NCBI GenBank assembly: GCA_017414585.1
Contig: JAFQLN010000216.1
Coordinates: forward strand, 1 to 18,070
Length of the DNA stretch: 18,070 nt
Direction of reading: 5' to 3'
Source of the DNA: Clostridia bacterium
GTDB taxonomy: Bacteria; Bacillota_A; Clostridia; Oscillospirales; CAG-272
This document shows, piece after piece, positions 1 through 8,639 of this stretch; position 1 is the stretch's first letter, and every line of letters begins with the position of its first letter. Position numbers and translations under genes: made by a program. The notes under the pieces were generated by a model. The model saw nothing but the letters and a program-made list of their open reading frames with translations. It had not been told where the DNA came from and made no database searches.

Positions 1-50
1 TATAGAATACCAAATTGCCTGTTTTTTCCCTCATCCGTCACTTCGTGACA

Positions 51-89
51 CCTTCCCCACAGAATGAACAAAGTTCATTCAGGGGAAGG
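51..89. repeat. Intergenic palindrome upstream of the alpha-galactosidase
   Basis: CCTTCCCC at 51-58 is the exact reverse complement of GGGGAAGG at 82-89. Inside it, GAATGAAC (62-69) pairs with GTTCATTC (73-80) around a three-base loop. A smaller hairpin, GTCAC/GTGAC, lies just before it at 37-49. Stable paired hairpins of this kind are typical of dispersed intergenic repeats in gut Clostridia. It could also end transcription of a gene lying before the window, but no clear U-tract follows. The rest of 1-189 shows no gene. Confidence 0.6.
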
Positions 90-189
90 CTTTGGTGCAG
101 ACCGAACGGACACCTGACAGATATACCTTCAACTTCAAATTGTCATATATAAGTAAATGCTGTTGCCGTAGGAATAAATAAATCCGCCC

Positions 190-218
190 TTGCATTTTAC
201 TCGCATTTATGGCATAAT
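190..218 (+). promoter_or_regulatory. Putative sigma-A promoter of the glycan operon
   Basis: TTGCAT (190-195) and CATAAT (213-218) are separated by 17 bases, each one or two mismatches from consensus. They lie about 45 bases before the alpha-galactosidase start, which has its own AAGGAGA ribosome-binding site at 250-256. No operator for a dedicated regulator was recognised. Confidence 0.55.
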
Positions 219-262
219 AAGACATACCCGAAATCTGTCAATATAATTCAAGGAGAAGTACC

Positions 263-2443
263 ATGGCTATTCAGTATATTGAAGACAAACGGATTTTCAA
301 GCTCGATACGAAAACTTCGTCCTATGTGATCGAGGTTTTTGAGGAAAACTACCTCCTCTGCCTCTACTACGGCGCGAAGATTCCGGATGCAAACCTTGCC
401 GGAATGCGCTTCCGCGAATGGTTCGCATCCTTCAGCCCCACTAATCCCGATGTCAGCGCGCCCGCTTTTTCGGCTGACGTTGCCCCGATGGAATACTCCG
501 GCTTCGGTGTCGGGGACTTCCGCAAAACCGCTGTCGCTGTCCGCAATGCCGACGGCAATGACTGTACGGATTTCCGCTATGTTTCCCACGAAATTGTCGC
601 AGGCAAGCCCTCCATCGCGCCCCTTCCGTCCACGTATGCGAACACGGACAACGAATGCACCACGCTGATCATCCGCACCGAAGACAAAGTCACCGGCGCA
701 AAGGCGGAGCTGTACTATACGGTATTTGAAAATGTCGGCGCAATGACCAAGTCCGTGAAGATCATCAACGGTTCCGACAAGCCGATGGATATCGAAAAGG
801 TTTACTCCACATCCGTGAGCCTCTCTGATATGGACTACGATATGCTCCACCTCTACGGCAGACACAACGCGGAACGCAACATGACCCGCGCGCCTCTGAT
901 GCACGGTCATCAGTCCCTGTCCTCGACCCGCGGATCGTCCTCCCATATGCACAACCCCTTCATGGCGCTCGTCCGTCAGGGAGCAGGCGAAGACTGGGGC
1001 GACGTCTACGGCTTCAACCTTGTCTACAGCGGCAACTTTGACATCACCGCGGACTGCGACTACTACGAAACCACCCGCGTCAACATCGGCATCAACCCCG
1101 ACGGATTCCTCTGGCACCTCGAAGCCGGAGAAGAATTCCAGACGCCCGAAGCCGTTCTCGTCTACACGAACGAAGGGCTTGGCGAAATGTCCCGCATTTT
1201 CCACCGTCTGTACCGTGAAAATCTTATCCGCGGACGCTGGAAGCACGAAAAACGCCCCCTGCTCATCAATTCATGGGAAGCGGCGTTCTTCGATTTCGAT
1301 ACCGAAAAGCTCGTCTCCTTCGCGGAAAGAGCAAAGGAACTGGGCATCGAAATGCTCGTTATGGACGACGGCTGGTTCGGCGTGCGCAACTCCGACAACT
1401 GCTCCCTCGGCGACTGGTTTGTCAATGAAGACAAGCTGAAGGGCGGACTCGGCGTGCTGATCGACCGCGTCAATGCACTCGGACTCAAGTTCGGTATCTG
1501 GTACGAACCGGAAATGATCTCCCCCGACTCCGATATCTACCGCGCGCATCCCGACTGGTGCATCCACGTTCCCGGACGTTCCAAGTCCATCGCACGGCAT
1601 CAGTATGTCATAGACTTCTCCCGCAAGGACGTCCGCGACAACATCTACGGACAGATGAAGGAAGTGCTGTCGAAGTATAAGATCGACTACGTGAAGTGGG
1701 ACTTCAACCGCAATATCTCCGAAGCCGGTTCCGCTCTGCTCGGAAAGGAACACGGCGAGGAAATCTTCCACCGCTTCGTGCTCGGTACTTACGAAATCAT
1801 GGGCAGACTGGTCGAGGACTATCCCGATATCCTGCTCGAAAACTGCTCCGGCGGCGGCGGACGGTATGACCCCGCGATGCTCTGCTACTCTCCGCAGATC
1901 TGGGCTTCCGACAATACCGACGCCATCGAAAGAATTCCGATCCAGTTCGGCACGTCCCTCTGCTATCCCGCATCGAGCATGGGCGCACACGTTTCCATGA
2001 GCCGCCGCACAGGATTTACGACCAAGGGCAATGTCGCGCTGTGGGGTACGTTCGGCTACGAGCTTGACCCGAACCACCTCAGCGACGAGGAAAAGGAAAT
2101 CGTGAAAAAGCAGGTTGCCGAATACCACCGCACATACGAACTCATCCATGAAGGCGATCTGTACCGCATCACGTCTCCGTGGGAAAACACCTTCCGCAGT
2201 GCGTGGGAATTTGTCTCCCCCGACAAGACGAAAATGCTGTTCACGAATGTCACCATGCGTTACTACCACAACATGAAGTACATCGTCCGCTTCAAGGGAC
2301 TCGATCCCGAAAAGAATTATCGGCTTGCCGAGACGGGCGAAATCTATTCGGGTGCTTTGCTGATGAACGCAGGGCTGAACGTCTCCCGTTATCCGAGAAG
2401 TACCGGCGACAGCTTCACCCTGTATTTTGAAGAAGTAAAATAA
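263..2443 (+). CDS. Alpha-galactosidase, GH36 (AgaA/RafA type)
   Basis: Hydrolyses terminal alpha-1,6-galactosyl residues from raffinose-family sugars or galactomannan fragments. The 726 residues match the usual ~730 of tetrameric clostridial and bacillar GH36 enzymes. An N-terminal beta-sandwich (about 25-290) precedes the melibiase TIM barrel (about 295-640) and a C-terminal beta domain. Visible motifs are MDDGWFG (367-373), WYEPEM (413-418), KWDFNR with the family nucleophile D480, the CSGGGGRYD loop from C528, and WASDNTD with acid/base D550. There is no signal peptide, so it acts in the cytoplasm on imported oligosaccharides. The ATG at 263 has AAGGAGA seven bases upstream. It is followed after 34 bases by the GH127 gene, probably on one transcript. 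No transporter is present in the window. Family assignment is firm; the natural substrate is inferred. Confidence 0.95.
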   Translation: MAIQYIEDKRIFKLDTKTSSYVIEVFEENYLLCLYYGAKIPDANLAGMRFREWFASFSPTNPDVSAPAFSADVAPMEYSGFGVGDFRKTAVAVRNADGNDCTDFRYVSHEIVAGKPSIAPLPSTYANTDNECTTLIIRTEDKVTGAKAELYYTVFENVGAMTKSVKIINGSDKPMDIEKVYSTSVSLSDMDYDMLHLYGRHNAERNMTRAPLMHGHQSLSSTRGSSSHMHNPFMALVRQGAGEDWGDVYGFNLVYSGNFDITADCDYYETTRVNIGINPDGFLWHLEAGEEFQTPEAVLVYTNEGLGEMSRIFHRLYRENLIRGRWKHEKRPLLINSWEAAFFDFDTEKLVSFAERAKELGIEMLVMDDGWFGVRNSDNCSLGDWFVNEDKLKGGLGVLIDRVNALGLKFGIWYEPEMISPDSDIYRAHPDWCIHVPGRSKSIARHQYVIDFSRKDVRDNIYGQMKEVLSKYKIDYVKWDFNRNISEAGSALLGKEHGEEIFHRFVLGTYEIMGRLVEDYPDILLENCSGGGGRYDPAMLCYSPQIWASDNTDAIERIPIQFGTSLCYPASSMGAHVSMSRRTGFTTKGNVALWGTFGYELDPNHLSDEEKEIVKKQVAEYHRTYELIHEGDLYRITSPWENTFRSAWEFVSPDKTKMLFTNVTMRYYHNMKYIVRFKGLDPEKNYRLAETGEIYSGALLMNAGLNVSRYPRSTGDSFTLYFEEVK

Positions 2444-2477
2444 CAGCAGAATTATTATACATCAGGGAGGTTTATCA

Positions 2478-4295
2478 ATGAAGACCGATTACAGAAATGT
2501 CACGCTCACCGGCGGATTCTGGAAAGCCAAGGAAACGCTGGTGAAGACCACGACCACCGATGCTGTTTACGACCGCTTTGCCGAAACCGGACGTATGGAC
2601 GCATTCCGCTGCGACTGGAAGGAAGGTATGCCGAACAGACCGCACATTTTCTGGGACTCCGATGTTGCCAAGTGGATCGAAGGCGCGGCGTATATTCTCG
2701 CAAAGGAAAGCCGGCCGGATCTCGAAGAAAAGGTGGAAGCGCTGATCAGCGAAATTGAAAAGAATCAGGGCGAAGACGGGTATTTCAATATCTACTATAT
2801 GGTTGTGGAACCCCAAAAACGCTGGACGGACCGCAACTGTCATGAGCTGTACTGCGCGGGTCATCTCATGGAGGCAGCCTGTGCCTATTATGAAGCGACC
2901 GGACGCCGCCGTCTGCTCGACTGCATGGAAAAGTACGCGGACTACATCAAGCGCGTGTTTGTGGACGAAAAAAGCGCGGCTTTCGAGACCCCCGGACATG
3001 AGGAAATCGAACTCGCGCTGTTCAAGATGTATCACACCACCGGTGAAAAGAAGTATGCCGACCTCGCCAAGCACTTCCTCGAACGCAGAGGACAGCCGGA
3101 CAATACCGAAGCACAGATTTTTTCTCATCCGAAATACGCGCAGAGCCACCTTCCCATCCGCGAACAGAAGGAAGCGTTCGGGCATTCCGTCCGTGCGATG
3201 TATCTCTATGCCGGCATGACCGACTACGCTGCACATTCCGGGGACGAGGTTCTGCTGCAGACCTGCCGCGATGTTTTCGATGACGTGACCAAACGGAAAA
3301 TGTACGTCACCGGCGGTATCGGATCCACGAATGTCGGCGAGGCGTTCACCATTCCCTACGACCTTCCGAACGCGCAGGCATACACGGAAACCTGTGCTTC
3401 CATCGGCATGATGTTCTTCGCAAACCGTCTGTTCAAGGCAGACCCGCTGCATCCGTCGAAATACGCGGACGCTGTGGAACTGGAAATGTACAACGGTGCG
3501 CTCAGCGGCGTATCGCTCGACGGGATCTCGTTCTTCTATGAAAATCCCATCGAAATTTATCTCGCCGAACGAAACCGTCATTCCGGCGTGAACCACAATG
3601 AACGCTTCCCGATCACCCAGCGTGTCAAGGTGTTTGGCTGCTCCTGCTGCCCGCCGAACATCACCCGCACGTTCACCTCCCTCGGCGAATACTTCTATGC
3701 GTACGATGAAGCGGAAAACGCCGTTTACGTGAACCAGTTCGGTTCGTCCGTTTATGAAAACGGTGCGGTCCGCGTCACACAGGAAACCGATTACCCCTCC
3801 GCGGGCAAGGTAAAAATTACCGCTTCCGTTCCTGTATACGTCCGTGTTCCCGGCTGGTGCAGAAAGTTCAGCGCCGATGCCGCTTACAGAATGGTAAACG
3901 GTTATGCAAGATTTGAAGCGGGTGAAATCACGGTTGATTTTGCCATGAAGCCGGAGCTGATCACATCGTCCGTGCATATTGTGAAGAATATCGGCAAGGC
4001 TGCACTCCGCTGCGGACCGGTTATATACTGCGTGGAAGGCGTGGATCACGGCGGGGATGTACACACGCTCTGCTATGACCGTGCAGCGGTTCATGCCGCA
4101 AAGCCTGTATTTGACGAGACAATCGGGCTGAATGCACTGGAACTGGACGGACTGCGCTGTGCGGATGCGGAAGAAGGCGCTTTGTATATGCCGCTGGAGG
4201 ACTGCTATGAGCCGGTGAAGATCCGTGCGATCCCGTATCATGCTTTCGCCAACCGCGGAGAAACGAATATGCTCGTATTCCTGCCGTACAGATAA
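2478..4295 (+). CDS. GH127 (DUF1680) beta-L-arabinofuranosidase-like glycosidase
   Basis: A 605-residue (alpha/alpha)6-barrel enzyme of the HypBA1 type, which releases beta-L-arabinofuranose using a zinc-held cysteine nucleophile. The key residues of that family can be placed: E288 in GEAF (acid/base, HypBA1 E322), E304 and C306 in YTETCAS (zinc ligands, HypBA1 E338/C340), and C390-C391 in GCSCCPPN (HypBA1 C417 nucleophile and C418). CHELYCAGHLMEA near residues 121-133 is also typical. No signal peptide is seen, so it is cytoplasmic. It is somewhat shorter than HypBA1 (658), mainly at the C-terminus. AGGGAGG at 2463-2469 supports the ATG. Co-transcription with the GH36 gene suggests joint use of plant side chains bearing galactose and arabinose. 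Related families include other specificities, so the exact sugar is unproven. Confidence 0.9.
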   Translation: MKTDYRNVTLTGGFWKAKETLVKTTTTDAVYDRFAETGRMDAFRCDWKEGMPNRPHIFWDSDVAKWIEGAAYILAKESRPDLEEKVEALISEIEKNQGEDGYFNIYYMVVEPQKRWTDRNCHELYCAGHLMEAACAYYEATGRRRLLDCMEKYADYIKRVFVDEKSAAFETPGHEEIELALFKMYHTTGEKKYADLAKHFLERRGQPDNTEAQIFSHPKYAQSHLPIREQKEAFGHSVRAMYLYAGMTDYAAHSGDEVLLQTCRDVFDDVTKRKMYVTGGIGSTNVGEAFTIPYDLPNAQAYTETCASIGMMFFANRLFKADPLHPSKYADAVELEMYNGALSGVSLDGISFFYENPIEIYLAERNRHSGVNHNERFPITQRVKVFGCSCCPPNITRTFTSLGEYFYAYDEAENAVYVNQFGSSVYENGAVRVTQETDYPSAGKVKITASVPVYVRVPGWCRKFSADAAYRMVNGYARFEAGEITVDFAMKPELITSSVHIVKNIGKAALRCGPVIYCVEGVDHGGDVHTLCYDRAAVHAAKPVFDETIGLNALELDGLRCADAEEGALYMPLEDCYEPVKIRAIPYHAFANRGETNMLVFLPYR

Positions 4296-4317
4296 GAAAA
4301 TTTTTTAAATGAAAAAT

Positions 4318-4374
4318 GGCTGCCGTATCGGGAAAGTGAATTTTCCCCAATACGGCAGCCTGTTATTATTTTTT
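4318..4374. terminator. Bidirectional intrinsic terminator between convergent operons
   Basis: GGCTGCCGTAT (4318-4328) pairs with ATACGGCAGCC (4350-4360), and an inner GGGAAA/TTTCCC extends the stem. A T-rich tail follows on the plus strand (4361-4374). The minus strand also has a U-rich run after the stem (ATTTTTCATTTAAAAAA). It can therefore stop the GH127 transcript and the opposing ATPase transcript. Confidence 0.85.
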
Positions 4375-4387
4375 AGAATATTGTTCT

Positions 4388-4608
4388 TCCTTTTTTCCTT
4401 TAGCGAGGAATGTAGTTACTATGTAACTACTAGGAAGCGAAAAAAGGAACTTTATCAGAAGTCTTGGGTGTTTCGACTGAAGTTTCGCGCAGCGATACTT
4501 CTGCGGAGATCGACAAGGGGCGCTGCCAGAAGTTTCTAAAGAAACTTCATTGAACCCCGCAAACTTTTGAAAAAGTTTGATCAAAACTTTTATACTGGCG
4601 ACGTTTTT
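4388..4608. repeat. Hairpin-rich convergent gap with repeat copy
   Basis: No gene is seen here. GTAGTTAC (4412-4419) and GTAACTAC (4423-4430) form a perfect hairpin inside a looser palindrome whose outer arms are CCTTTTTT and AAAAAAGG (about 4388-4448). GAAGTTTCT/AGAAACTTC form a second hairpin (4529-4548). AAACTTTT/AAAAGTTT (4561-4578) is a third, followed by CAAAACTTTTATACTGGCG at 4582-4600, a 19-base string repeated exactly at 13046-13064. This last part belongs to the dispersed repeat family described under findings. Confidence 0.6.
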
Positions 4609-6000
4609 TCAGAATTCGATATCGTCGAGAGTGATTTTCGGTTTCTGCGGGATCGGACTGTTTTCCTGAGGGGCAGGTGCGTCCTCGTCTTCATCCGCAG
4701 CCGAATCAACAGCGGCGGAAACGGTCGTGCGCTGGACTTTTCCGGCAATGTCCGCATAGGTCTTGTCCGGATTCGTATACAACAGATCGAGCAGCGTGAC
4801 AAAATCGCGGATAATCTCACGCGGGGTGATCATCGTATCCGCACCCTCCCGCGTCAGCGATCCCATCAGAAATTCGCGCATATTCTCCTCCGTCACGTTC
4901 ACCTGCCACTTGTGGTATTCCCCGTGCAGAGCGGCAAGACGGATGACGAGGGCATACAGCTCGCTGTCGGACAGTCTGCGCAGTCTCAGAACCGGCTGCA
5001 TGAGGGAGCGCAGTTCACCGCCGCCGAAACGACCGTCAGCCAGCCGGCTGCGCAGAGCCTCATAGCTGAACAGTCCCCGCCGCCCGTCTTCCAGAAACTG
5101 CGGTGTGCCGCCGAAGACGATCATCAGACCGGGTGCGCGTCCCTGCATGGTGTCGTTGAACATGGCGAGGATTTTTTCGTAGTTGTTTTCGCGCGAGATG
5201 CGGTTGGGGATTTTATAAAGATTCACGCATTCGTCGATGTAGACGCACAGCCCGCTGTAGCCGACCAGACGCACGAACGCAGTGAACAGCTTGAGATAGT
5301 CGTACCAGTTGTCGTCGCTGATGACGGAGAGGGAGCGGATGCCGGTAGCCTGACGCGCTTCGGTGCGGGTGTTGTACTCGCCGCGCAGCCACTTCAGACA
5401 CGCGGACTGCTTCATGTCGTCGTCATCGCGCCAGCCGAGGTAGTACTCGCGCAGAACGGAGGCAAAGTCGAATCCGCCCACGTCCGATTCCAGTTCGCGC
5501 AGATTTTTCATGATTCGCTGACCGAACGCGGCGGTATAGGCATCGGACGTCTGTGCAATGCCTTCCGCTTCCAGCTCCGCGCCGATGTTGGTGAACCATT
5601 TTCCGAGGATCACGGGGAGCGCACCGCCGTCCGGTGAAGATTTCGCGGCGATATTTTTCATCAGCTCGCGGTAGGTGGCAAGTCCGCTGTTTGCCGAGCC
5701 GGACAGCTTTCTTTCCGGGGAGAGATCGGCGTCCGCTGTGATGAAGCCGCGGTCGAGGGCATAGCCGCGGGACAGCTGGATGAGAAAGCTCTTGCCCGAG
5801 CCGTAGCGCCCGATGATGAACTTCGTCGAGCCTTCCCCATCGGCAACCCGGTCGAGAGCGGAGGTCAGCGCTTCGATTTCCTCCGTCCGTCCGATGGCAA
5901 TATACGGCGCACCCACGCGCGGAACAACGCCCGCCGACAGGGATGACAGCAGCGTTCCGAGAATCCGGCGCGGGACTTTTGCGGCAGTGTTATGATTCAT
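4609..6000 (-). CDS. DUF2791 (BrxC/BrxD-type) P-loop ATPase
   Basis: A 463-residue ATP-binding protein of the PF10923 group, known from BREX (BrxC/BrxD) and from TerB-linked gene sets. Walker A is GRYGSGKS (64-71, K70) and Walker B is VYIDE with D256-E257. A later GGTPQFLEDGRRG segment followed by SYEALRSRL is a typical signature of the family. The chosen start is the ATG at 6000-5998, which overlaps the TGA of the upstream TerB protein (ATGA), suggesting translational coupling. An in-frame TTG at 6009 with AGAGG upstream is an alternative adding three residues. The C-terminal tail, roughly the last 40 residues, is Ala/Asp/Glu/Pro-rich and looks disordered. It probably acts as a cytoplasmic AAA-like motor with the TerB protein. 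The helicase that often follows is missing, since the gene ends at a convergent gap. The biological role (phage defence or stress) is inferred only. Confidence 0.85.
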   Translation of the reverse strand: MNHNTAAKVPRRILGTLLSSLSAGVVPRVGAPYIAIGRTEEIEALTSALDRVADGEGSTKFIIGRYGSGKSFLIQLSRGYALDRGFITADADLSPERKLSGSANSGLATYRELMKNIAAKSSPDGGALPVILGKWFTNIGAELEAEGIAQTSDAYTAAFGQRIMKNLRELESDVGGFDFASVLREYYLGWRDDDDMKQSACLKWLRGEYNTRTEARQATGIRSLSVISDDNWYDYLKLFTAFVRLVGYSGLCVYIDECVNLYKIPNRISRENNYEKILAMFNDTMQGRAPGLMIVFGGTPQFLEDGRRGLFSYEALRSRLADGRFGGGELRSLMQPVLRLRRLSDSELYALVIRLAALHGEYHKWQVNVTEENMREFLMGSLTREGADTMITPREIIRDFVTLLDLLYTNPDKTYADIAGKVQRTTVSAAVDSAADEDEDAPAPQENSPIPQKPKITLDDIEF

Positions 6001-8234
6001 GACAGCCAATGTTCAACATCCTCTCTGTAATCTTCAATCAGTGTAAAGCCGGCGCCGCTGTTTTCGAGCACAACATCTCCCAGTTCCTCGAGGAAGATGC
6101 TGTTGATGCGGTCGGCCACTTCGCCTTCGTACAGGCTGTTTTTGCGGCAGAAGGAGCGGTATTCGCCGTGCAGTGCCGCTTCGAGTGCCTGCCGGAGAAG
6201 GGAATCGGCGGCGGAATCGGTGTCGGCGGCAGAAACCGCGGCGTTTTTCTGCGGTACAGTGATGGGGGTATTCTGCGGGGCAAAACCGGGTACGGCATCG
6301 AACGCTTCGATCTCGTCGCTGTCTTCGGTTTTCTCGGGTGCATCATCGAATCCGTGCGGGGCGGGGAGAATAGTTTCTGTTCGATCGGGGAAGTCCGCGG
6401 ACGAGATTTCTCCCTCGACTGCGGGTGCGTCATCCGGCTCATCCGCGGGGATGCGGTGCTCTTCTGTGAGAGAATCGTCCCCGGTCAGGCGGCTTGTGTT
6501 GACCCACGACTGCGCTTCAATCGCCTGCGCCGCCGAGAAATCAAAGCCGGAATCTTCGGATTCGTAATTTTTCAGATAATCGTCCGGCATATACCGGTCT
6601 TCTTTGGATTTTCGCACCTTTGCGGGCATCATCGGCTCGAAGTATGCGTCGATGACGGCACTGTCTTCCGGTGCTGTATGATCCACGCCCAGCTTTGCCT
6701 TGATGCCGAGCATGACGCGGAGCCGGTTCTCGGCGTATTTTGCCAGAGCGGTCACCTGCTGTCTGGTGTCGGCGCGGCGCGTGAAGGACAGAAACTCGAT
6801 ATCCAGACGCCGCTTGATGCCGGAGGAGACAATCGCGCCGCAGTAGCTGTCCCGCGTCATCCGGTAGATACGGTCCATGGCGAAAATGCCGCGGTTCTCG
6901 CCGAGCTGACGGGTCAGGACAAGCGTAACGGCGGCGGGGATGTGCGTCTCATACGCTTCTGCGTTGTCCTTATAATACCGGCTTCCGCGGTAGTCGTAGT
7001 CGGAGGAAACTTCCAGAACGGTGCGTCCGAGGGCATCCGAACCCTGTGCGGACAGGCTGTTGAGCCAGAATTCCTTGAACTGCGCCTTCGGAACAATTTC
7101 CGGCAGAATCGGAAGGAGCGCGTCGGGTATCGGCTGTCCCCCGATCATGCAGTAGTCCGCGAACCATTCGCACAGATAGCCGTCGAGCCGCGGGTAGAGC
7201 TTCCGGTAGTGGAGCCACACGGCGCAGAGGAGCCGCACGCCTTCTTCGGGAGGAATCACATCGGGCAGGTTGATGATTTCAAAAATGTAAAGCTGAATGT
7301 AGGGCAGATCGCACACGGGATAGCGTCCCATGCGGATGTTTTCGCGTACCCAGCGGTAGTATTCGACCTGTGCGAGATTCATATGCGCATACTGCGGAAC
7401 ATAGGAGAAATACGGGACGGCTTCGGCTTCGCAGTCGGCGGGGAGCTTCGGCGCGGCGGCATGGCTCCGGTGTGCATCGGCGGCAAAACGTCCGTAGAAT
7501 TCCGTTTCGCTCTCCCATGTGCGCACGATGATTTGACGCAGGAGCATTCCGCCCGGCGCATAGGTGCATACCACTTCGGACGCCTTTTTCGCACTTTTCA
7601 CTGCCGGTGCAGCGGAGGGGCGGTGCCGGTGCGCATGGCTTTTGTAGGAGGATGTCGTGATGCTGCGCGGACCGTCCGGGGTCTGTACGACATGACCGGA
7701 ACTGCTTCCGACGGGGGCGGTTCTGTCGGCACTGCGGACTTCGCGCGGCTGATTTCGGAATGTATATGCCTCGCGCGGCAGGATTTTTTCGCTCTGCGCA
7801 GTCCGGGATGTGTGATCTGCGGATGAACCGGGAACGCTGACGGAAATTTCCGCCGCTGTGTCCGTGCCGCTGATCTCCGTGACGCCAAGCGATGCTTCAG
7901 AGAATTTCGGCTGCTGATAGACCCGTGGTTTCGGTTTGCCGAGATCCCAGAAGTCATCTCCGCCGGTCAGGGGGGGAGCTTCTTTGGCGGGAACGGAGCG
8001 TTCGACAGGCGTGAGGGTATCCACTTCGAGGGAAATGGCGCAGTCCGCGTTCTGTGCACTGTCCCTGATTTCCTGTGCCGTCTGCTGGAGTTTTTCCTGC
8101 AGGGCGGAGACGGCGTTCGGTTTCAGCTGTGCATTTTGTATCGTATCCCGTACACGGTTCCGGATTTCTTCCGCCATCTGCTTCAGCTCTTCAGCCGTGC
8201 GGGGCGGGCTGGATTTCGGGGTGTTGTCCGGCAT
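5997..8234 (-). CDS. TerB_N / TerB_C domain protein
   Basis: A 745-residue protein. The N-terminus (about 1-60) is helical and charged, followed by a Ser/Pro/Thr-rich linker to about 230. A TerB_N domain begins near 250, with YFSYVPQYAHMNLAQVEYY from residue 275 and the YIQLYIFEIINLPD helix. It runs through a helical middle region, then an acidic linker (about 560-670). The last 70 residues, ending EDYREDVEHWL, match TerB_C. These domains are known from tellurium-resistance-associated and DNA-processing gene sets; no enzyme activity is assigned. The ATG at 8234 was chosen because GGGAGGA (8245-8239) sits five bases upstream and a consensus promoter lies just beyond. The frame stays open to 8354, but that extension crosses the promoter. 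It is first in a two-gene operon with the ATPase. Confidence 0.82.
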   Translation of the reverse strand: MPDNTPKSSPPRTAEELKQMAEEIRNRVRDTIQNAQLKPNAVSALQEKLQQTAQEIRDSAQNADCAISLEVDTLTPVERSVPAKEAPPLTGGDDFWDLGKPKPRVYQQPKFSEASLGVTEISGTDTAAEISVSVPGSSADHTSRTAQSEKILPREAYTFRNQPREVRSADRTAPVGSSSGHVVQTPDGPRSITTSSYKSHAHRHRPSAAPAVKSAKKASEVVCTYAPGGMLLRQIIVRTWESETEFYGRFAADAHRSHAAAPKLPADCEAEAVPYFSYVPQYAHMNLAQVEYYRWVRENIRMGRYPVCDLPYIQLYIFEIINLPDVIPPEEGVRLLCAVWLHYRKLYPRLDGYLCEWFADYCMIGGQPIPDALLPILPEIVPKAQFKEFWLNSLSAQGSDALGRTVLEVSSDYDYRGSRYYKDNAEAYETHIPAAVTLVLTRQLGENRGIFAMDRIYRMTRDSYCGAIVSSGIKRRLDIEFLSFTRRADTRQQVTALAKYAENRLRVMLGIKAKLGVDHTAPEDSAVIDAYFEPMMPAKVRKSKEDRYMPDDYLKNYESEDSGFDFSAAQAIEAQSWVNTSRLTGDDSLTEEHRIPADEPDDAPAVEGEISSADFPDRTETILPAPHGFDDAPEKTEDSDEIEAFDAVPGFAPQNTPITVPQKNAAVSAADTDSAADSLLRQALEAALHGEYRSFCRKNSLYEGEVADRINSIFLEELGDVVLENSGAGFTLIEDYREDVEHWLS

Positions 8235-8271
8235 AACGTCCTCCCGTTCAAACATTCGTTCGTAATACATC

Positions 8272-8300
8272 ATTATACCATGTTTTCGCCCTGCTGTCAA
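8272..8300 (-). promoter_or_regulatory. Consensus promoter of the TerB-ATPase operon
   Basis: Read on the minus strand, TTGACA (8300-8295), 17 bases, then TATAAT (8277-8272): a perfect sigma-A match. It gives a 5' leader of about 30 bases before the TerB ATG. Such a strong promoter implies steady expression unless a repressor binds. No clear operator palindrome was found over it. Confidence 0.85.
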
Positions 8301-8576
8301 TCGGTTTGGCGAAAGGGAAACAGGAAAATCGAACGGAAATAATTTGCCCGGCATGAAGTGTCAAGTGAATTATTGTTGAATCCCATGAAAACAAACGGTT
8401 AAATATACAGTCGTTGTGAAAAATAGCGAAAAAATAAAAACACAAACATTTTGTCTTGTATTAGTTCGTATTTGATAACTATTTGTTGTAAAAAAGAAAG
8501 AAAAACAAAGAAAACAAGAGAAAAATAGATGTTTACAGAAAATTCACACATAAGCAAAGCGGAATCTACAGGCGGG
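8301..8576. other. AT-rich divergent intergenic region
   Basis: About 270 bases between the two divergent promoters hold no gene. From about 8380 to 8550 the plus strand is very rich in A- and T-tracts, in contrast to the GC-rich flanks. This suits intrinsically curved DNA or UP elements, and perhaps binding of the adjacent AraC-type regulator. No convincing repeat or operator pair was found by eye. Confidence 0.5.
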
Positions 8577-8585
8577 TGATATAAT
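8577..8585 (+). promoter_or_regulatory. Putative extended -10 promoter of the AraC-type gene
   Basis: TGATATAAT forms an extended -10 (TG, one base, TATAAT at 8580-8585). No good -35 lies 16-18 bases upstream, which is usual for extended -10 promoters and for activator-dependent ones. It lies about 55 bases before the chosen ATG. Confidence 0.5.
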
Positions 8586-8639
8586 ACACGTAATTATTTT
8601 TTCTATTGATTATGCATATATATGCGCGAGGTGCCTGCC

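Noticed and set aside
2475..4241. 588-codon minus-strand open frame opposite the GH127 gene
   Set aside because: Antisense shadow; the GH127 active-site residues fix the coding strand.
6009..7826. 605-codon plus-strand open frame opposite the TerB protein
   Set aside because: Antisense shadow of a GC-rich gene; the composition is unlike a real protein and the opposite strand encodes TerB domains.
8235..8354. 40-residue N-terminal extension of the TerB protein
   Set aside because: It crosses the consensus promoter and lacks a ribosome-binding site; the ATG at 8234 has GGGAGGA.
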